A stretch of 64,000 nucleotides of DNA from Nocardia altamirensis NBRC 108246 (GTDB lineage: Bacteria; Actinomycetota; Actinomycetes; Mycobacteriales; Mycobacteriaceae). Location: positions 1-64,000 of the forward strand of contig NZ_BDAY01000068.1 of NCBI RefSeq assembly GCF_001612685.1. Direction: 5' to 3'. Made by a program: the position numbers and the translations under genes. Position 1 is the stretch's first letter; every line of letters begins with the position of its first letter. This document shows positions 34,924 through 43,870 of the stretch, piece after piece. The notes below the pieces were generated by a model. The model did no database searches. It was not told the origin of the DNA and worked only from the letters and a program-made list of their open reading frames with translations.

Positions 34924-36807
34924 TCACGACCTCATCGCGTCGCGTCGCGCATAAGCTAGCTCGTACAACTGCAGCAGCGCCTGTTCGGCCAGGCTGAACG
35001 CGGTGGCTGGTTGCTCGTTCAGCAGCCTGCGCGCCTCGTCGAGCTGCTGTTCGATCCGCGAAAGCATGGCCTGTGAGACATCGGGGTCGCCGACCTCCAG
35101 CATTTCCTGATTGAGCAGATGTTCTGCCTCACTGCGCATTTCGATGGCTCGGCTGATCATCGACGGCATCGCCAGCGGTGGCTCACGGAAGTTTCGATCG
35201 GCCGAGACCAGGCATTCGACGATGCGTTCGGTGAGATACCAGGAGGCCTGCACCGCGCCGTCGCGCGGGCCGACGTCCTCGGTCGCCAGCATGCCTGGCC
35301 ACTGCGTGCTCGCCACCTGCTCCGCGTCGTCCCACAGCCCGGTCGCCGCGCCGAAGCCGATCTGACGTCTGCTGAGGTGGTCCATGGTGAGCTCGGCCAT
35401 CGACATCAAGCGGTCCCGCATGGCGACGTCGCCGGAGAGCTGCCAGGCCTGCAGCGACCGCTTCAGCAGCATCGTCGCGAAGTCGGGCACCACCCAGACC
35501 AGCGGTGGACCGCCACCGATGTCCGCGCTGCCCGGCATCGGCACCCGGACGCCCGGATAGTGCAGCACCGCGGCGGGGTCACCCGAGGTGAGCCTGCTGA
35601 TGATCCGCCCACGCCTGGCCAGCTGATCGAAAACCGCTACCACCTGCGGTAATTCGTCGGTAGCCTGCCGATTCACGAAGTCCTGCAACACCATTGCCGA
35701 GACCGCGAGCGTGTAATAGTCGGACTCTTCACCATCCGAGGTGCGCCACGGCAGATCCTCCAGCGGCCAGCGGCCTGGCCCGTACCGCGCGACGGTGGAC
35801 CAGTACCGCTGGGTCAGGTCCCAGCGCAGTTCGAGCGCGTCCGCGAGTTGGCGCTGCTCGTCGTTGAGCAGGTCCATTTCTCTGGTGCGGCGGGAGGTGA
35901 GGTCGTTGATGCCGTCCAGCGCGACGATGGTGAAGTACAGGTCGGGTCTGGAGGCCGCGTAGCCGGGCTGGTCACCGATCTTGGACCGGACGAAGTCGAT
36001 CGGCGAGGCCTTCTGGTCGATGCCCCAGCTCCAGCCGCATTCGAACAGCAACAGCTCGTCCGCGAGGTCGATATCGGGAGTCTGGCCGAGCTTCACGTCG
36101 TTGGCCATCTGCACCCGGACCCGGTCCAGCCTGCGGGCGATGCCGTCGATCACCGTCTCGTCGGCGGCGCCGACCTGATTGAGCATGCCGAGAATGGCCT
36201 GGCCTTGCGCCGACTTCGGGTTCGGCGTATGCACCACGAAGCTGCGCACGAGGCCGGTCATCGCGGCGGTCAGCCGCACGCTGACCTGCGGCGTCAGCAC
36301 CCGGATCCGGGCGGAGAGGTCCTTGGCCTCGCGCCGCACCTCCTTGTCCATGAATCGCTTGAAGATCCGCAGGAATCTCAGCGCCGCGATGCACAGGGTG
36401 AGCGACATGGAGTACGCGTCGACGACTTCCAGCTCGTACTGTTCGGCGCTCGGTTCCCGGCCGTCGGCGGAGCGCAGATAGCTGCCCGCCGCGAAGATCG
36501 GTTCCCCCTCGGTGCTGGTGTGGCGGGAGAAGTAATCCTCGAGCACACCGACGAGGGCGCCGCCGATCCGCGTCGCCTCACCGAGCGGAGCAAGCACCGC
36601 GCGAATATCGTCGGCCATATCATCGGGCTGGTCTAGTGCAAATGCACCAATCTCGGTGGCCGGATAGAGCAGGCACAGCAACTGTTCGGTGTCGCTGATC
36701 GAATTGGTGCCGTCGCGACCGCCCCAGTGCCAGGTCCCCTTGTCATAGCAAGCGGCGAGCACCGAGCGCCAGAGTTCTAGAAGCTGTTGTCGCGGTTGGA
36801 TCCTCAT
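34924..36807 (-). CDS. SCO2524 family protein
   Basis: This 627-residue protein is the first gene of the operon. ATG at 36807 follows a GGGGGG tract by 3 nt and is preferred to in-frame starts further upstream. The N-terminus (RIQPRQQLLELWRSVLAAC) is followed by a strongly patterned WHWGGRDGTNSISDTEQLLC block. Most of the rest is helical, which could be an alpha-alpha toroid, and the C-terminus ends in helices with SRIEQQLDEARRLLNEQPAT. No membrane helix or signal peptide is present. Assignment to SCO2524 is from memory. Function unknown. Confidence 0.6.
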   Translation of the reverse strand: MRIQPRQQLLELWRSVLAACYDKGTWHWGGRDGTNSISDTEQLLCLLYPATEIGAFALDQPDDMADDIRAVLAPLGEATRIGGALVGVLEDYFSRHTSTEGEPIFAAGSYLRSADGREPSAEQYELEVVDAYSMSLTLCIAALRFLRIFKRFMDKEVRREAKDLSARIRVLTPQVSVRLTAAMTGLVRSFVVHTPNPKSAQGQAILGMLNQVGAADETVIDGIARRLDRVRVQMANDVKLGQTPDIDLADELLLFECGWSWGIDQKASPIDFVRSKIGDQPGYAASRPDLYFTIVALDGINDLTSRRTREMDLLNDEQRQLADALELRWDLTQRYWSTVARYGPGRWPLEDLPWRTSDGEESDYYTLAVSAMVLQDFVNRQATDELPQVVAVFDQLARRGRIISRLTSGDPAAVLHYPGVRVPMPGSADIGGGPPLVWVVPDFATMLLKRSLQAWQLSGDVAMRDRLMSMAELTMDHLSRRQIGFGAATGLWDDAEQVASTQWPGMLATEDVGPRDGAVQASWYLTERIVECLVSADRNFREPPLAMPSMISRAIEMRSEAEHLLNQEMLEVGDPDVSQAMLSRIEQQLDEARRLLNEQPATAFSLAEQALLQLYELAYARRDAMRS

Positions 36808-37044
36808 CAGCCCCCCGTTCCTACTACGAACACCGATAAATACGAGTGTGCGCCCGTTCCAGCCGTTTACCAAGGGGGGTTGGCCGACAACATGATCGAT
36901 GTGGCTCGCACGTACCTACCGGTCTTGACCTCGCAGAACGTGGTGAGCGGGGGAAGCTGGCCGATGACGGGCGCGATGCCTGCACGGTGAGCAGACCCTT
37001 ACGCCTTGCTAACATCTCGTCACATCGCTGAAACGCAAGCTCCA

Positions 37045-37050
37045 TAGCGT
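37045..37050 (+). promoter_or_regulatory. -10 box of gntR, leaderless, overlapping GTATAC
   Basis: TAGCGT ends 8 nt before the ATG at 37059. The palindrome GTATAC (37049-37054) overlaps the probable transcription start, a good place for autoregulation by the GntR protein. Confidence 0.45.
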
Positions 37051-37058
37051 ATACAGGC

Positions 37059-37760
37059 ATGTCGACACGGGCGACCACCCTGGAAGAAGCCGCGGGAAAG
37101 CCGCTCCGCGACGTCGTGTACGCGGCACTGCGCAGCGAATTGATGAACGGCGATATCAAGTTCGGCGAGCGCCTCACCGAGCCGAAACTGTCGACGCGAT
37201 TCGGCATATCGCGCACGCCGATTCGGGAGGCACTGACGGTGCTCTGCTCCGACGGTCTGCTGCAGCGCGAGGACTACGGGTTCAGCCCGGTGCGCCCGAG
37301 CATTCCACTGATCCGCGATCTGTACGAACTGCGAATCACGGTGGAGCTCGGCGGAATACAGCGGGCAATGACCAATCCAGCGGTAACCCACGACCGCGCG
37401 CTGCTCGAGCGCGAGCGCACCGCGTGGCTGGCACTGCGCGACGACCCGCCGGTCCAGGAGCCGGGATTCGTGGTTCGCGACGAGGAATTCCACGTCACGC
37501 TGCTCACCGCGGCGGGCAACGCCGAAATGGTGCGGGCGCTGCAGGCGGTGAATTCCCGGATCCGGCACGTCCGAATGTACGACTTCATGGTCAACAATCG
37601 CATCGAAACCACCATCGCCGAACATCTCGGCATTCTGGAAGCCGTACTGGCCGAAGATCTTTCACTCGCCTATCGGCTGCTACACACCCATATCGGCGAA
37701 TCGCTGGATGTGGTGCTCGAACGGGTCACCCGCGCCATCGCGGCGATGGCCGCCGAATAA
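37059..37760 (+). CDS. GntR/FadR family (FCD) regulator
   Basis: This 233-residue regulator has an N-terminal winged helix (LSTRFGISRTPIREALTVL) and a C-terminal all-helical FCD ligand domain. Candidate metal or acid-ligand residues are in RDEEFHVTLL, EHLGILEAV and LHTHIGESLD. It lies 24 nt before the urea carboxylase gene in the same direction and is the probable regulator of that catabolic pair. The effector is not known; a carboxylate or urea-related metabolite is possible. Confidence 0.88.
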   Translation: MSTRATTLEEAAGKPLRDVVYAALRSELMNGDIKFGERLTEPKLSTRFGISRTPIREALTVLCSDGLLQREDYGFSPVRPSIPLIRDLYELRITVELGGIQRAMTNPAVTHDRALLERERTAWLALRDDPPVQEPGFVVRDEEFHVTLLTAAGNAEMVRALQAVNSRIRHVRMYDFMVNNRIETTIAEHLGILEAVLAEDLSLAYRLLHTHIGESLDVVLERVTRAIAAMAAE

Positions 37761-37784
37761 CACTCAACTGAATAGGGGCAAGCA

Positions 37785-40700
37785 GTGAGACTGGAATTCG
37801 ATACTGTGCTCGTCGCCAATCGTGGCGAGATCGCGTGCCGAATCATGCGGTCGGCGCAGGCATTGGGCTTGAAAACGGTCGCCGTCTATTCGGACGCCGA
37901 CACCGGAGCGGCGCACGTCGAAACCGCCGATGTCGCAGTGCGTCTCGGGCCGGGGCCGGCGGCAGAGTCCTATCTGCGCGCCGATCTGGTGATCGAGGCG
38001 GCGTTGGCCACCGGCGCTGGCGCCATCCATCCCGGGTACGGATTCCTCTCGGAGAACGCCGAATTCGCCACCGCGGTCGGTGCGGCGGGCGTGCGGTTCG
38101 CCGGCCCGACACCGGAACAGCTGCGCATCTTCGGCGACAAGCACACCGCGCGGGAAGCGGCACGGGCGGTCGGCGTTCCGCTCATTCCCGGCAGCGGCCT
38201 GCTCGAGTCGGCCGAGCATGCGGTGGCCGAGGCCGAGCGGATCGGTTATCCAGTGATGCTCAAGGCGGTCGGCGGCGGCGGTGGCATCGGCATGCAGGCC
38301 TGCCACGGTGCCGACCAGCTGCGGGCGGCCTACCAGCGTGTCCAGCGGCTCGCCGCCACCAATTTCGCGTCGAGCGGGGTCTTCCTGGAGCGCTTCGTCG
38401 CGCGGGCCAGGCATGTGGAAGTGCAATTGTTCGGCGACGGCAACGGCCGCGTGGTCAGCCTCGGCACCAGGGACTGTTCGCTGCAACGGCGCAACCAGAA
38501 GGTCGTCGAGGAAGCGCCTGCACCCGGCCTCGGCACCGCGCTGACCGATCAATTGCTTTCGGCCTCTCGGGAACTCGCGCGGTCGGTGGATTACCGGTCG
38601 GCCGGAACGGTGGAATTCGTCTACGACACCGAGCACCGCACCGCGTCGTTCCTGGAGATGAATACCCGTCTGCAGGTGGAACATCCGGTGACCGAGGCGG
38701 TCACGGGTGTCGATCTGGTCGCGTGGATGCTGCGGCTGGCAGGCGGCGACACGTCGATGGTCGACGAACAGCCGGAGAGCGGACCGCCGATCACCGGCTG
38801 GGCGGTGGAAGCGAGGGTCTACGCCGAGGATCCTGGACACGACTACCGGCCGAGCGCCGGGCTGATCACGGCAGCCACCTTCCCGGTCGAGACGCGGACC
38901 GGGGCCGACATCGCCGCGCAGGCGCAGGCCGCCGGTGTCCGCGTGGACACCTGGGTTGGCACCGGCAGCGAGGTCAGCCCGTACTACGACCCGCTGCTCG
39001 CCAAGGTGATCGCGGTCGGCGACAGCCGTGCGGACGCCTTCGCCCGGCTCACCACGGCGCTGGCGGCCTCCCGGATCTACGGCGTGCAGACGAACCTGCC
39101 GCAGCTGCGCCAAGCAGCGCGGGACACCCGGGTGCTCGGGGCCGACCACAGCACGACCACCCTCGCCGACATCCGTCCGGTCGGCCATCGCCTCGACGTG
39201 CTGCGCGCAGGGACGATGACGACCGTCCAGGACTATCCGGGCCGAATCGGCCTGTGGCAGGTCGGCATTCCCCCGTCCGGGCCGATGGACGATCTGTCCT
39301 TCACCCTCGCCAACACGGCCGTCGGCAACCCGGTCGGCCTGCCCGCGCTGGAGTGCACGCTGCACGGCCCGCGACTGCGCTTCTCCGAAACCACCGTGGT
39401 GTGCGTGACCGGCGCTCCGACACCGATCACAGTCGACGATCTGCCAGTGGACATGTGGCGACCGATCACCGTTGCCGCCGGGGCGGTGCTGGATATCGGC
39501 ACGCCGGACGACGCGGGCCTGCGCACCTATCTCGCGGTCCGCGGCGGCATCGACGCCCCGCACTATCACGGCAGCGCCGCCACGTTCGGCTTCGGCGGCT
39601 TCGGCGGCGCCACCGGCAAGGCCGTGCAGGCGGGCGACGTGCTCGGCATCGCACCGACCGCGCCCGACGCGCTCGGCGTACCCGCCGAGGTGCCGCCGCA
39701 GGATCGGCCGGACTTCACCCATGACTGGCAGCTGGCGGTCGGCGAGGGTCCGCAGACCTCCCCCGCCTACTTCACCGACGCCGACATGACCCAGTTCTAT
39801 ACGCACCCTTGGCGCGTCGGCAGCCACGCCAACCGCACCGGCATCCGGCTGGAGGGCCCCGCGCCGACCTGGTCGCGCACCGACGGCGGCGACGCCGGGT
39901 TGCATCCGTCGAACCTGCACGACAACCCGTACAGCGTCGGCGCTTTGAACGTCTCCGGTGACACCCCGATCCTGCTCGGCCCGGACGGACCGAGCCTCGG
40001 CGGCTTCGCCTGCCCGCTGACCGTGGTCTCGGCGCACCGCTGGAAGCTCGGTCAACTGCGGCCGGGCGACACCCTGCGCTTCGTCCCGGTCACCGACGAC
40101 GACGCGGTCGCGCTGCGCGCATCGAACACCGCACGCACCACCGCCCTCGTCCCGAATCCGCGTGCGGCACTGCGTGATCGCGGCATCCTCGGTGCGATCG
40201 ATGGCGTGTCCGATCGACCGCGAGTCGCCTACCTGCGCGGCGGCGACGACAACATCCTGGTCGAATACGGCGAGATGGTGCTCGATCTCGGCCTGCGGAT
40301 GCGGGTGCATGCGCTCGCCGAGGCGTTGGCCGACACCGGCCTGCCCGGCATTCTCGACGTCACGCCCGGCGTGCGCTCGCTGCACATCCACTTCGATCCC
40401 GCTGTGCTGCCGCAGTTCCGGCTGCTCGGCACGCTGCGCGAGCTCGAACTCGCGTTGCCTGCGACCACCGATCTGGTGGTGCCGAGCCGCACCATCCGGC
40501 TGCCGCTGTCCTTCGACGATCCGTCCATCGCCGAGGCGATCGACCGCTATCGCAGCGGAGTACGCGACACCGCACCGTGGCTGCCGTCGAACACCGAATT
40601 CATCCGCCGCATCAACGGACTCGACAGCGTCGATGACGTGCGCGCGACCGTGTTCGACGCCGAGTACCTCGTGCTCGGCCTCGGCGACGTGTATCTCGGT

Positions 40701-41444
40701 GCGCCGCTGGCGGTTCCGCTCGACCCGAGGCACCGCCTGGTGACCACCAAGTACAACCCGGCGCGGACCTGGACGCCCTCGGATGCGGTCGGCATCGGCG
40801 GCAAGTACCTGTGCGTGTACGGCATGGCCTCACCCGGCGGATACCAGCTGATCGGGCGGACCGTGCCGATCTGGTCGAGCTACCGCCAGTCCGCGCCGTT
40901 CGAGCGCGGCACCCCATGGCTGTTCCGCTTCTTCGACCGCATCGTCTGGGAACCGGTGAGCGCCGAACAGCTGCTCGAGCACCGCGCCGCCGCGGCGGCG
41001 GGCCGGTTCGATGCGGAGGTCAGCGACGGCACCTTCGCACTGGCCGATCACCTGCGGCTGCTCAGCGACGAGGCCGAGTCGATCGCCGCGTTCGAGGCCA
41101 AGCAGGCGACCGCGTTCGAGGCGGAGAAGGCCGCGTGGCGGGCGGCAGGCGAATTCGACCGTCCCGTCGCGGCCGCACCGGTCGCCGCGCAGGCCGACGA
41201 TCCGCTCGCAGGCATGCCTGCGGGCGCGACGGTGGTCACGGCGCCGATGATCGGCAATGTCTGGCGTGTCGAAGTCGAGGCGGGACAACATATTCCGGCA
41301 GGCGCGCCGATCGCGGTGCTGGAGGCGATGAAACTCGAACTGCCAGTGCACAGCCCGGGAAGCGGCACCGTATTGAAGGTCATGGCCACGCCGGGTGCGA
41401 AAGTAGCACCGGGTACCCCACTAGCAGTGATCGGAGTCGACTGA
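37785..41444 (+). CDS. Urea carboxylase (biotin-dependent)
   Basis: This enzyme carboxylates urea (or guanidine in some members) to allophanate using ATP and bicarbonate. The 1219-residue chain has all domains. Biotin carboxylase covers about 1-450 (VLVANRGEIACRIMRSAQ, the ATP-grasp loop KAVGGGGGIGMQ, and EMNTRLQVEHPVTEAVTGVD). A KipA/PxpC-like carboxyltransferase half (VQDYPGRIGLWQVGIPPSGP) and a KipI/PxpB-like half (about 805-1010) follow. The C-terminal biotinyl domain has the biotinylation motif LEAMKLEL. The GTG at 37785 follows AGGGG. Allophanate hydrolase begins at the next base after its stop. Urea versus guanidine preference cannot be settled here. Confidence 0.92.
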   Translation: MRLEFDTVLVANRGEIACRIMRSAQALGLKTVAVYSDADTGAAHVETADVAVRLGPGPAAESYLRADLVIEAALATGAGAIHPGYGFLSENAEFATAVGAAGVRFAGPTPEQLRIFGDKHTAREAARAVGVPLIPGSGLLESAEHAVAEAERIGYPVMLKAVGGGGGIGMQACHGADQLRAAYQRVQRLAATNFASSGVFLERFVARARHVEVQLFGDGNGRVVSLGTRDCSLQRRNQKVVEEAPAPGLGTALTDQLLSASRELARSVDYRSAGTVEFVYDTEHRTASFLEMNTRLQVEHPVTEAVTGVDLVAWMLRLAGGDTSMVDEQPESGPPITGWAVEARVYAEDPGHDYRPSAGLITAATFPVETRTGADIAAQAQAAGVRVDTWVGTGSEVSPYYDPLLAKVIAVGDSRADAFARLTTALAASRIYGVQTNLPQLRQAARDTRVLGADHSTTTLADIRPVGHRLDVLRAGTMTTVQDYPGRIGLWQVGIPPSGPMDDLSFTLANTAVGNPVGLPALECTLHGPRLRFSETTVVCVTGAPTPITVDDLPVDMWRPITVAAGAVLDIGTPDDAGLRTYLAVRGGIDAPHYHGSAATFGFGGFGGATGKAVQAGDVLGIAPTAPDALGVPAEVPPQDRPDFTHDWQLAVGEGPQTSPAYFTDADMTQFYTHPWRVGSHANRTGIRLEGPAPTWSRTDGGDAGLHPSNLHDNPYSVGALNVSGDTPILLGPDGPSLGGFACPLTVVSAHRWKLGQLRPGDTLRFVPVTDDDAVALRASNTARTTALVPNPRAALRDRGILGAIDGVSDRPRVAYLRGGDDNILVEYGEMVLDLGLRMRVHALAEALADTGLPGILDVTPGVRSLHIHFDPAVLPQFRLLGTLRELELALPATTDLVVPSRTIRLPLSFDDPSIAEAIDRYRSGVRDTAPWLPSNTEFIRRINGLDSVDDVRATVFDAEYLVLGLGDVYLGAPLAVPLDPRHRLVTTKYNPARTWTPSDAVGIGGKYLCVYGMASPGGYQLIGRTVPIWSSYRQSAPFERGTPWLFRFFDRIVWEPVSAEQLLEHRAAAAAGRFDAEVSDGTFALADHLRLLSDEAESIAAFEAKQATAFEAEKAAWRAAGEFDRPVAAAPVAAQADDPLAGMPAGATVVTAPMIGNVWRVEVEAGQHIPAGAPIAVLEAMKLELPVHSPGSGTVLKVMATPGAKVAPGTPLAVIGVD

Positions 41445-43199
41445 ATGGGCGCAGGCGAGCCGTCCCTATCCACCCCGCCGGCTGCTGTCTCCGTAGGCGA
41501 CAGCGCACTACCCACCGAGCGAGTTGCCGCGGCCTATCGGCGGATCGCTGCGGTGGACCGGCCGGAAGTGTGGATCACGCTGCGGCCGGAGCACGAGGTC
41601 GCCGCCGAGGCGGCGGCCGTCGAACGCCGGCTTGCCGACGGCGAAGCTCTTGCGCTGGCCGGCGTGCTGGTGGCGGTGAAGGACAACATCGACGTCGCCG
41701 GGTTGCCGACGACCGCGGCATGCCCCGAATTCGCCTACACCGCAACGACGACCGCGGCGGCGATCGAACGATTGATCGCGGCGGGCGCACTCGTGCTCGG
41801 CAAGACCAACCTCGACCAGTTCGCCACCGGCCTGGTCGGCACCCGTAGCCCGTACGGAGCGGTGCGCAACGCGCATGATCCGGCGTTGATTTCCGGCGGC
41901 TCCAGTTCGGGCTCGGCGGTAGCGGTCGCACTCGGTCTGGTCGATATCGGAATCGGCACCGACACAGCGGGTTCCGGCCGGGTGCCCGCGGCCTTGCACG
42001 GCATTGTCGGCATCAAGGCCTCGTTGGGGATCATTCCGGTGCACGGTGTCGTACCTGCCTGCGCCGACTACGACGCGGTGACCGTCTTCGCCGCCGACCT
42101 CGACCGCGCGGTGGCAGTGGCCGCGGTGATGTCCGGGCCCGAACCACGCGATCCGCGCAGCCGCAGCTGGCCCGCTGATGTCCGGCTGGCGGCGCCCGCC
42201 GCCCCGCGCATCGCGATCCCGCGCACGGCCGACCTCGTCGCGCTGAGCGAGCCCTATCGCGACGCGTTCACCAGAACTGTTGCTGCCATGGCGGATTCCG
42301 GCGCCAAGCTCGAGGAAGTCGACATCTCCGGCCTACTCGAGGCCGCGTTGCTGCTCTACGACGGCGCGATCGTCGCCGAGCGCTATGCCGCGGTCGGCGC
42401 CTTTCTCGCCACCCGGCCCGCGGGCGCCGACCCGACGGTCGCGGCCATCATCGAATCGGCCGGTGCCACTTCGGGTCCCGGCTTCGCCGACGACCTGAAC
42501 ACCCTGGCACTGGCCCGGGCGGCCGCCGTCGCACTGCTCGACGGTTTCGACGCACTGCTGTTGCCGACCACCACCGAACATCCGAGCATCGCTGCGGTAC
42601 AAGCGGATCCGATCACCATCAATCGCAGGCTCGGCACCTACACCAACTTCTGCAACCTGCTCGACATGGCGGCGATCGCGATTCCCGGCGCACCCACCGC
42701 CGCAGGCGCACCGTTCGGGGTCATGCTGGTGACGCCCGCCTTCGCCGACCAGGTCGCCGTCGACCTCGCGGCACGCCTGCTCGGCATCGACACCGCGCCG
42801 CTGCTGGTGGGCCGCGGCGTCGAACTCGCCGTGTTCGGCGCACATCTGCGCGGCCAGCCGCTGCACTGGCAACTCGAGCAGATCGGCGCGCGCTTCGCCG
42901 GGGAAATCTACACCACCGACGCCTATCGCCTGACCGCACTGGATACAACGCCCGCGAAACCCGGCCTGGTCCGCCACGGCGACGGCCTCGGCGCACCGAT
43001 CCTCGGCGAGCTGTTCCTGGTCGCCGAGGCGGGGCTCGGCAGCTTTCTCGCCGCCCTCCCGGCGCCGATGGCACTGACCAGCATCGAGCTGTCCGACGGC
43101 CGTTCGGTGATCGGCTTCGCCTGCACGTATGACGCCGCGATCACTGCCACCGACATCACGTCGTACGGCGGCTGGAAGGCCTACCTCGCGCGTCAATGA
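41445..43199 (+). CDS. atzF: Allophanate hydrolase
   Basis: This enzyme splits allophanate into ammonia and CO2, completing urea use without urease. The 584-residue protein has an amidase-signature domain whose triad is Lys79 (VAVKDNID), Ser153 (in GGSSSGSAVA) and Ser177 (GTDTAGSGRVP). The 74- and 24-residue spacings equal those of AtzF. A C-terminal domain of about 130 residues follows, typical of the full-length enzyme. The ATG directly follows the urea carboxylase stop. The 3' end overlaps the convergent tetR by 7 nt. Confidence 0.92.
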   Translation: MGAGEPSLSTPPAAVSVGDSALPTERVAAAYRRIAAVDRPEVWITLRPEHEVAAEAAAVERRLADGEALALAGVLVAVKDNIDVAGLPTTAACPEFAYTATTTAAAIERLIAAGALVLGKTNLDQFATGLVGTRSPYGAVRNAHDPALISGGSSSGSAVAVALGLVDIGIGTDTAGSGRVPAALHGIVGIKASLGIIPVHGVVPACADYDAVTVFAADLDRAVAVAAVMSGPEPRDPRSRSWPADVRLAAPAAPRIAIPRTADLVALSEPYRDAFTRTVAAMADSGAKLEEVDISGLLEAALLLYDGAIVAERYAAVGAFLATRPAGADPTVAAIIESAGATSGPGFADDLNTLALARAAAVALLDGFDALLLPTTTEHPSIAAVQADPITINRRLGTYTNFCNLLDMAAIAIPGAPTAAGAPFGVMLVTPAFADQVAVDLAARLLGIDTAPLLVGRGVELAVFGAHLRGQPLHWQLEQIGARFAGEIYTTDAYRLTALDTTPAKPGLVRHGDGLGAPILGELFLVAEAGLGSFLAALPAPMALTSIELSDGRSVIGFACTYDAAITATDITSYGGWKAYLARQ

Positions 43200-43768
43200 C
43201 TCGGCGCGAGCGCGGTGAGCGCGATGGCCAGATCGGACCCGGTGGGCAGCTCGCCCGCCGGGTCGCTGAGCCAGTGCAGCGACAGCCCGTTCAACAGGAC
43301 GAAGTAGAGCTGAGCGACGGCGCGCACCTGCTCCGCTGACAATTCAAGATGCACCTCGCCGAGGACGGCGGCGATGTCACCGACCGCCTGCTCGTTCATT
43401 CCTGCCAGATATTCGCGGTCGGTCCGCACGCGGCGCAGCCGAATCATGTTCTCCGCGCTGGCAATCATGCCCTCCCTGTGCCGCGCGAAAATCTCACCTA
43501 TGGCCGACCAGGTTTCCGCGAACGCCTCGGGCAGCGACCGCCCGGCGCCTGCGCGGCGCATCAGGGCTTCCAGATCGTTTCCGATGCCGTCGCCGATCGC
43601 CTGGGTCAGCGCCTCGGTGACGAGCTGATCCTTCGAACCGAAGTGATATCCGATCGCGGCCAGGCTCACCCCGGCCGTGCTCGCGATGTGGCGCGCCGTC
43701 GTCTCGGCGAATCCGCGCTGGTAGATGCAGGTGCGTGCGGCGGCGAGCAGGTCTTCTCTGTTTCCCAT
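43193..43768 (-). CDS. TetR family regulator
   Basis: This 191-residue TetR protein has the DNA-binding domain at residues 5-50 (TTARHIASTAGVSLAAIGYH). The rest is an effector domain beginning with LTQAIGDGIGNDLEALMRRA. It is divergent from the FAD monooxygenase at 43871 and probably represses it. A TACAGT box on the minus strand (43775-43780) lies 6 nt before the ATG, so it is likely leaderless. Several inverted repeats fill the shared promoter (43786-43840). Confidence 0.87.
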   Translation of the reverse strand: MGNREDLLAAARTCIYQRGFAETTARHIASTAGVSLAAIGYHFGSKDQLVTEALTQAIGDGIGNDLEALMRRAGAGRSLPEAFAETWSAIGEIFARHREGMIASAENMIRLRRVRTDREYLAGMNEQAVGDIAAVLGEVHLELSAEQVRAVAQLYFVLLNGLSLHWLSDPAGELPTGSDLAIALTALAPSH

Positions 43769-43785
43769 GCCACCACTGTACGTTC

Positions 43786-43840
43786 GTCTTACACATTTGT
43801 ACTAGACAAACGTGCAAGACGTGCTGTAGACATATGTCTA
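43786..43840. promoter_or_regulatory. Divergent tetR/monooxygenase operator region
   Basis: Three inverted repeats occur: GTCTTACAC (43786-43794) against GTGCAAGAC (43812-43820) with one mismatch; TTTGT/ACAAA at 43796-43810; and the perfect 14-bp palindrome TAGACATATGTCTA at 43827-43840. The last is the strongest single operator candidate for the adjacent TetR. Confidence 0.5.
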
Positions 43841-43870
43841 AGACATTCGAGCTAAACAAGGGAACACACC

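Noticed and set aside
36808..37058. Possible guanidine (ykkC) riboswitch before gntR-urea carboxylase
   Set aside because: I could not find the conserved ykkC core, and gntR appears leaderless, leaving no room for a 5' riboswitch in its mRNA.
37764..40733. A 989-codon open frame antisense to urea carboxylase
   Set aside because: Composition is Arg/Gly/His-rich with no domain, and it mirrors third-position GC bias of the real biotin enzyme on the other strand.
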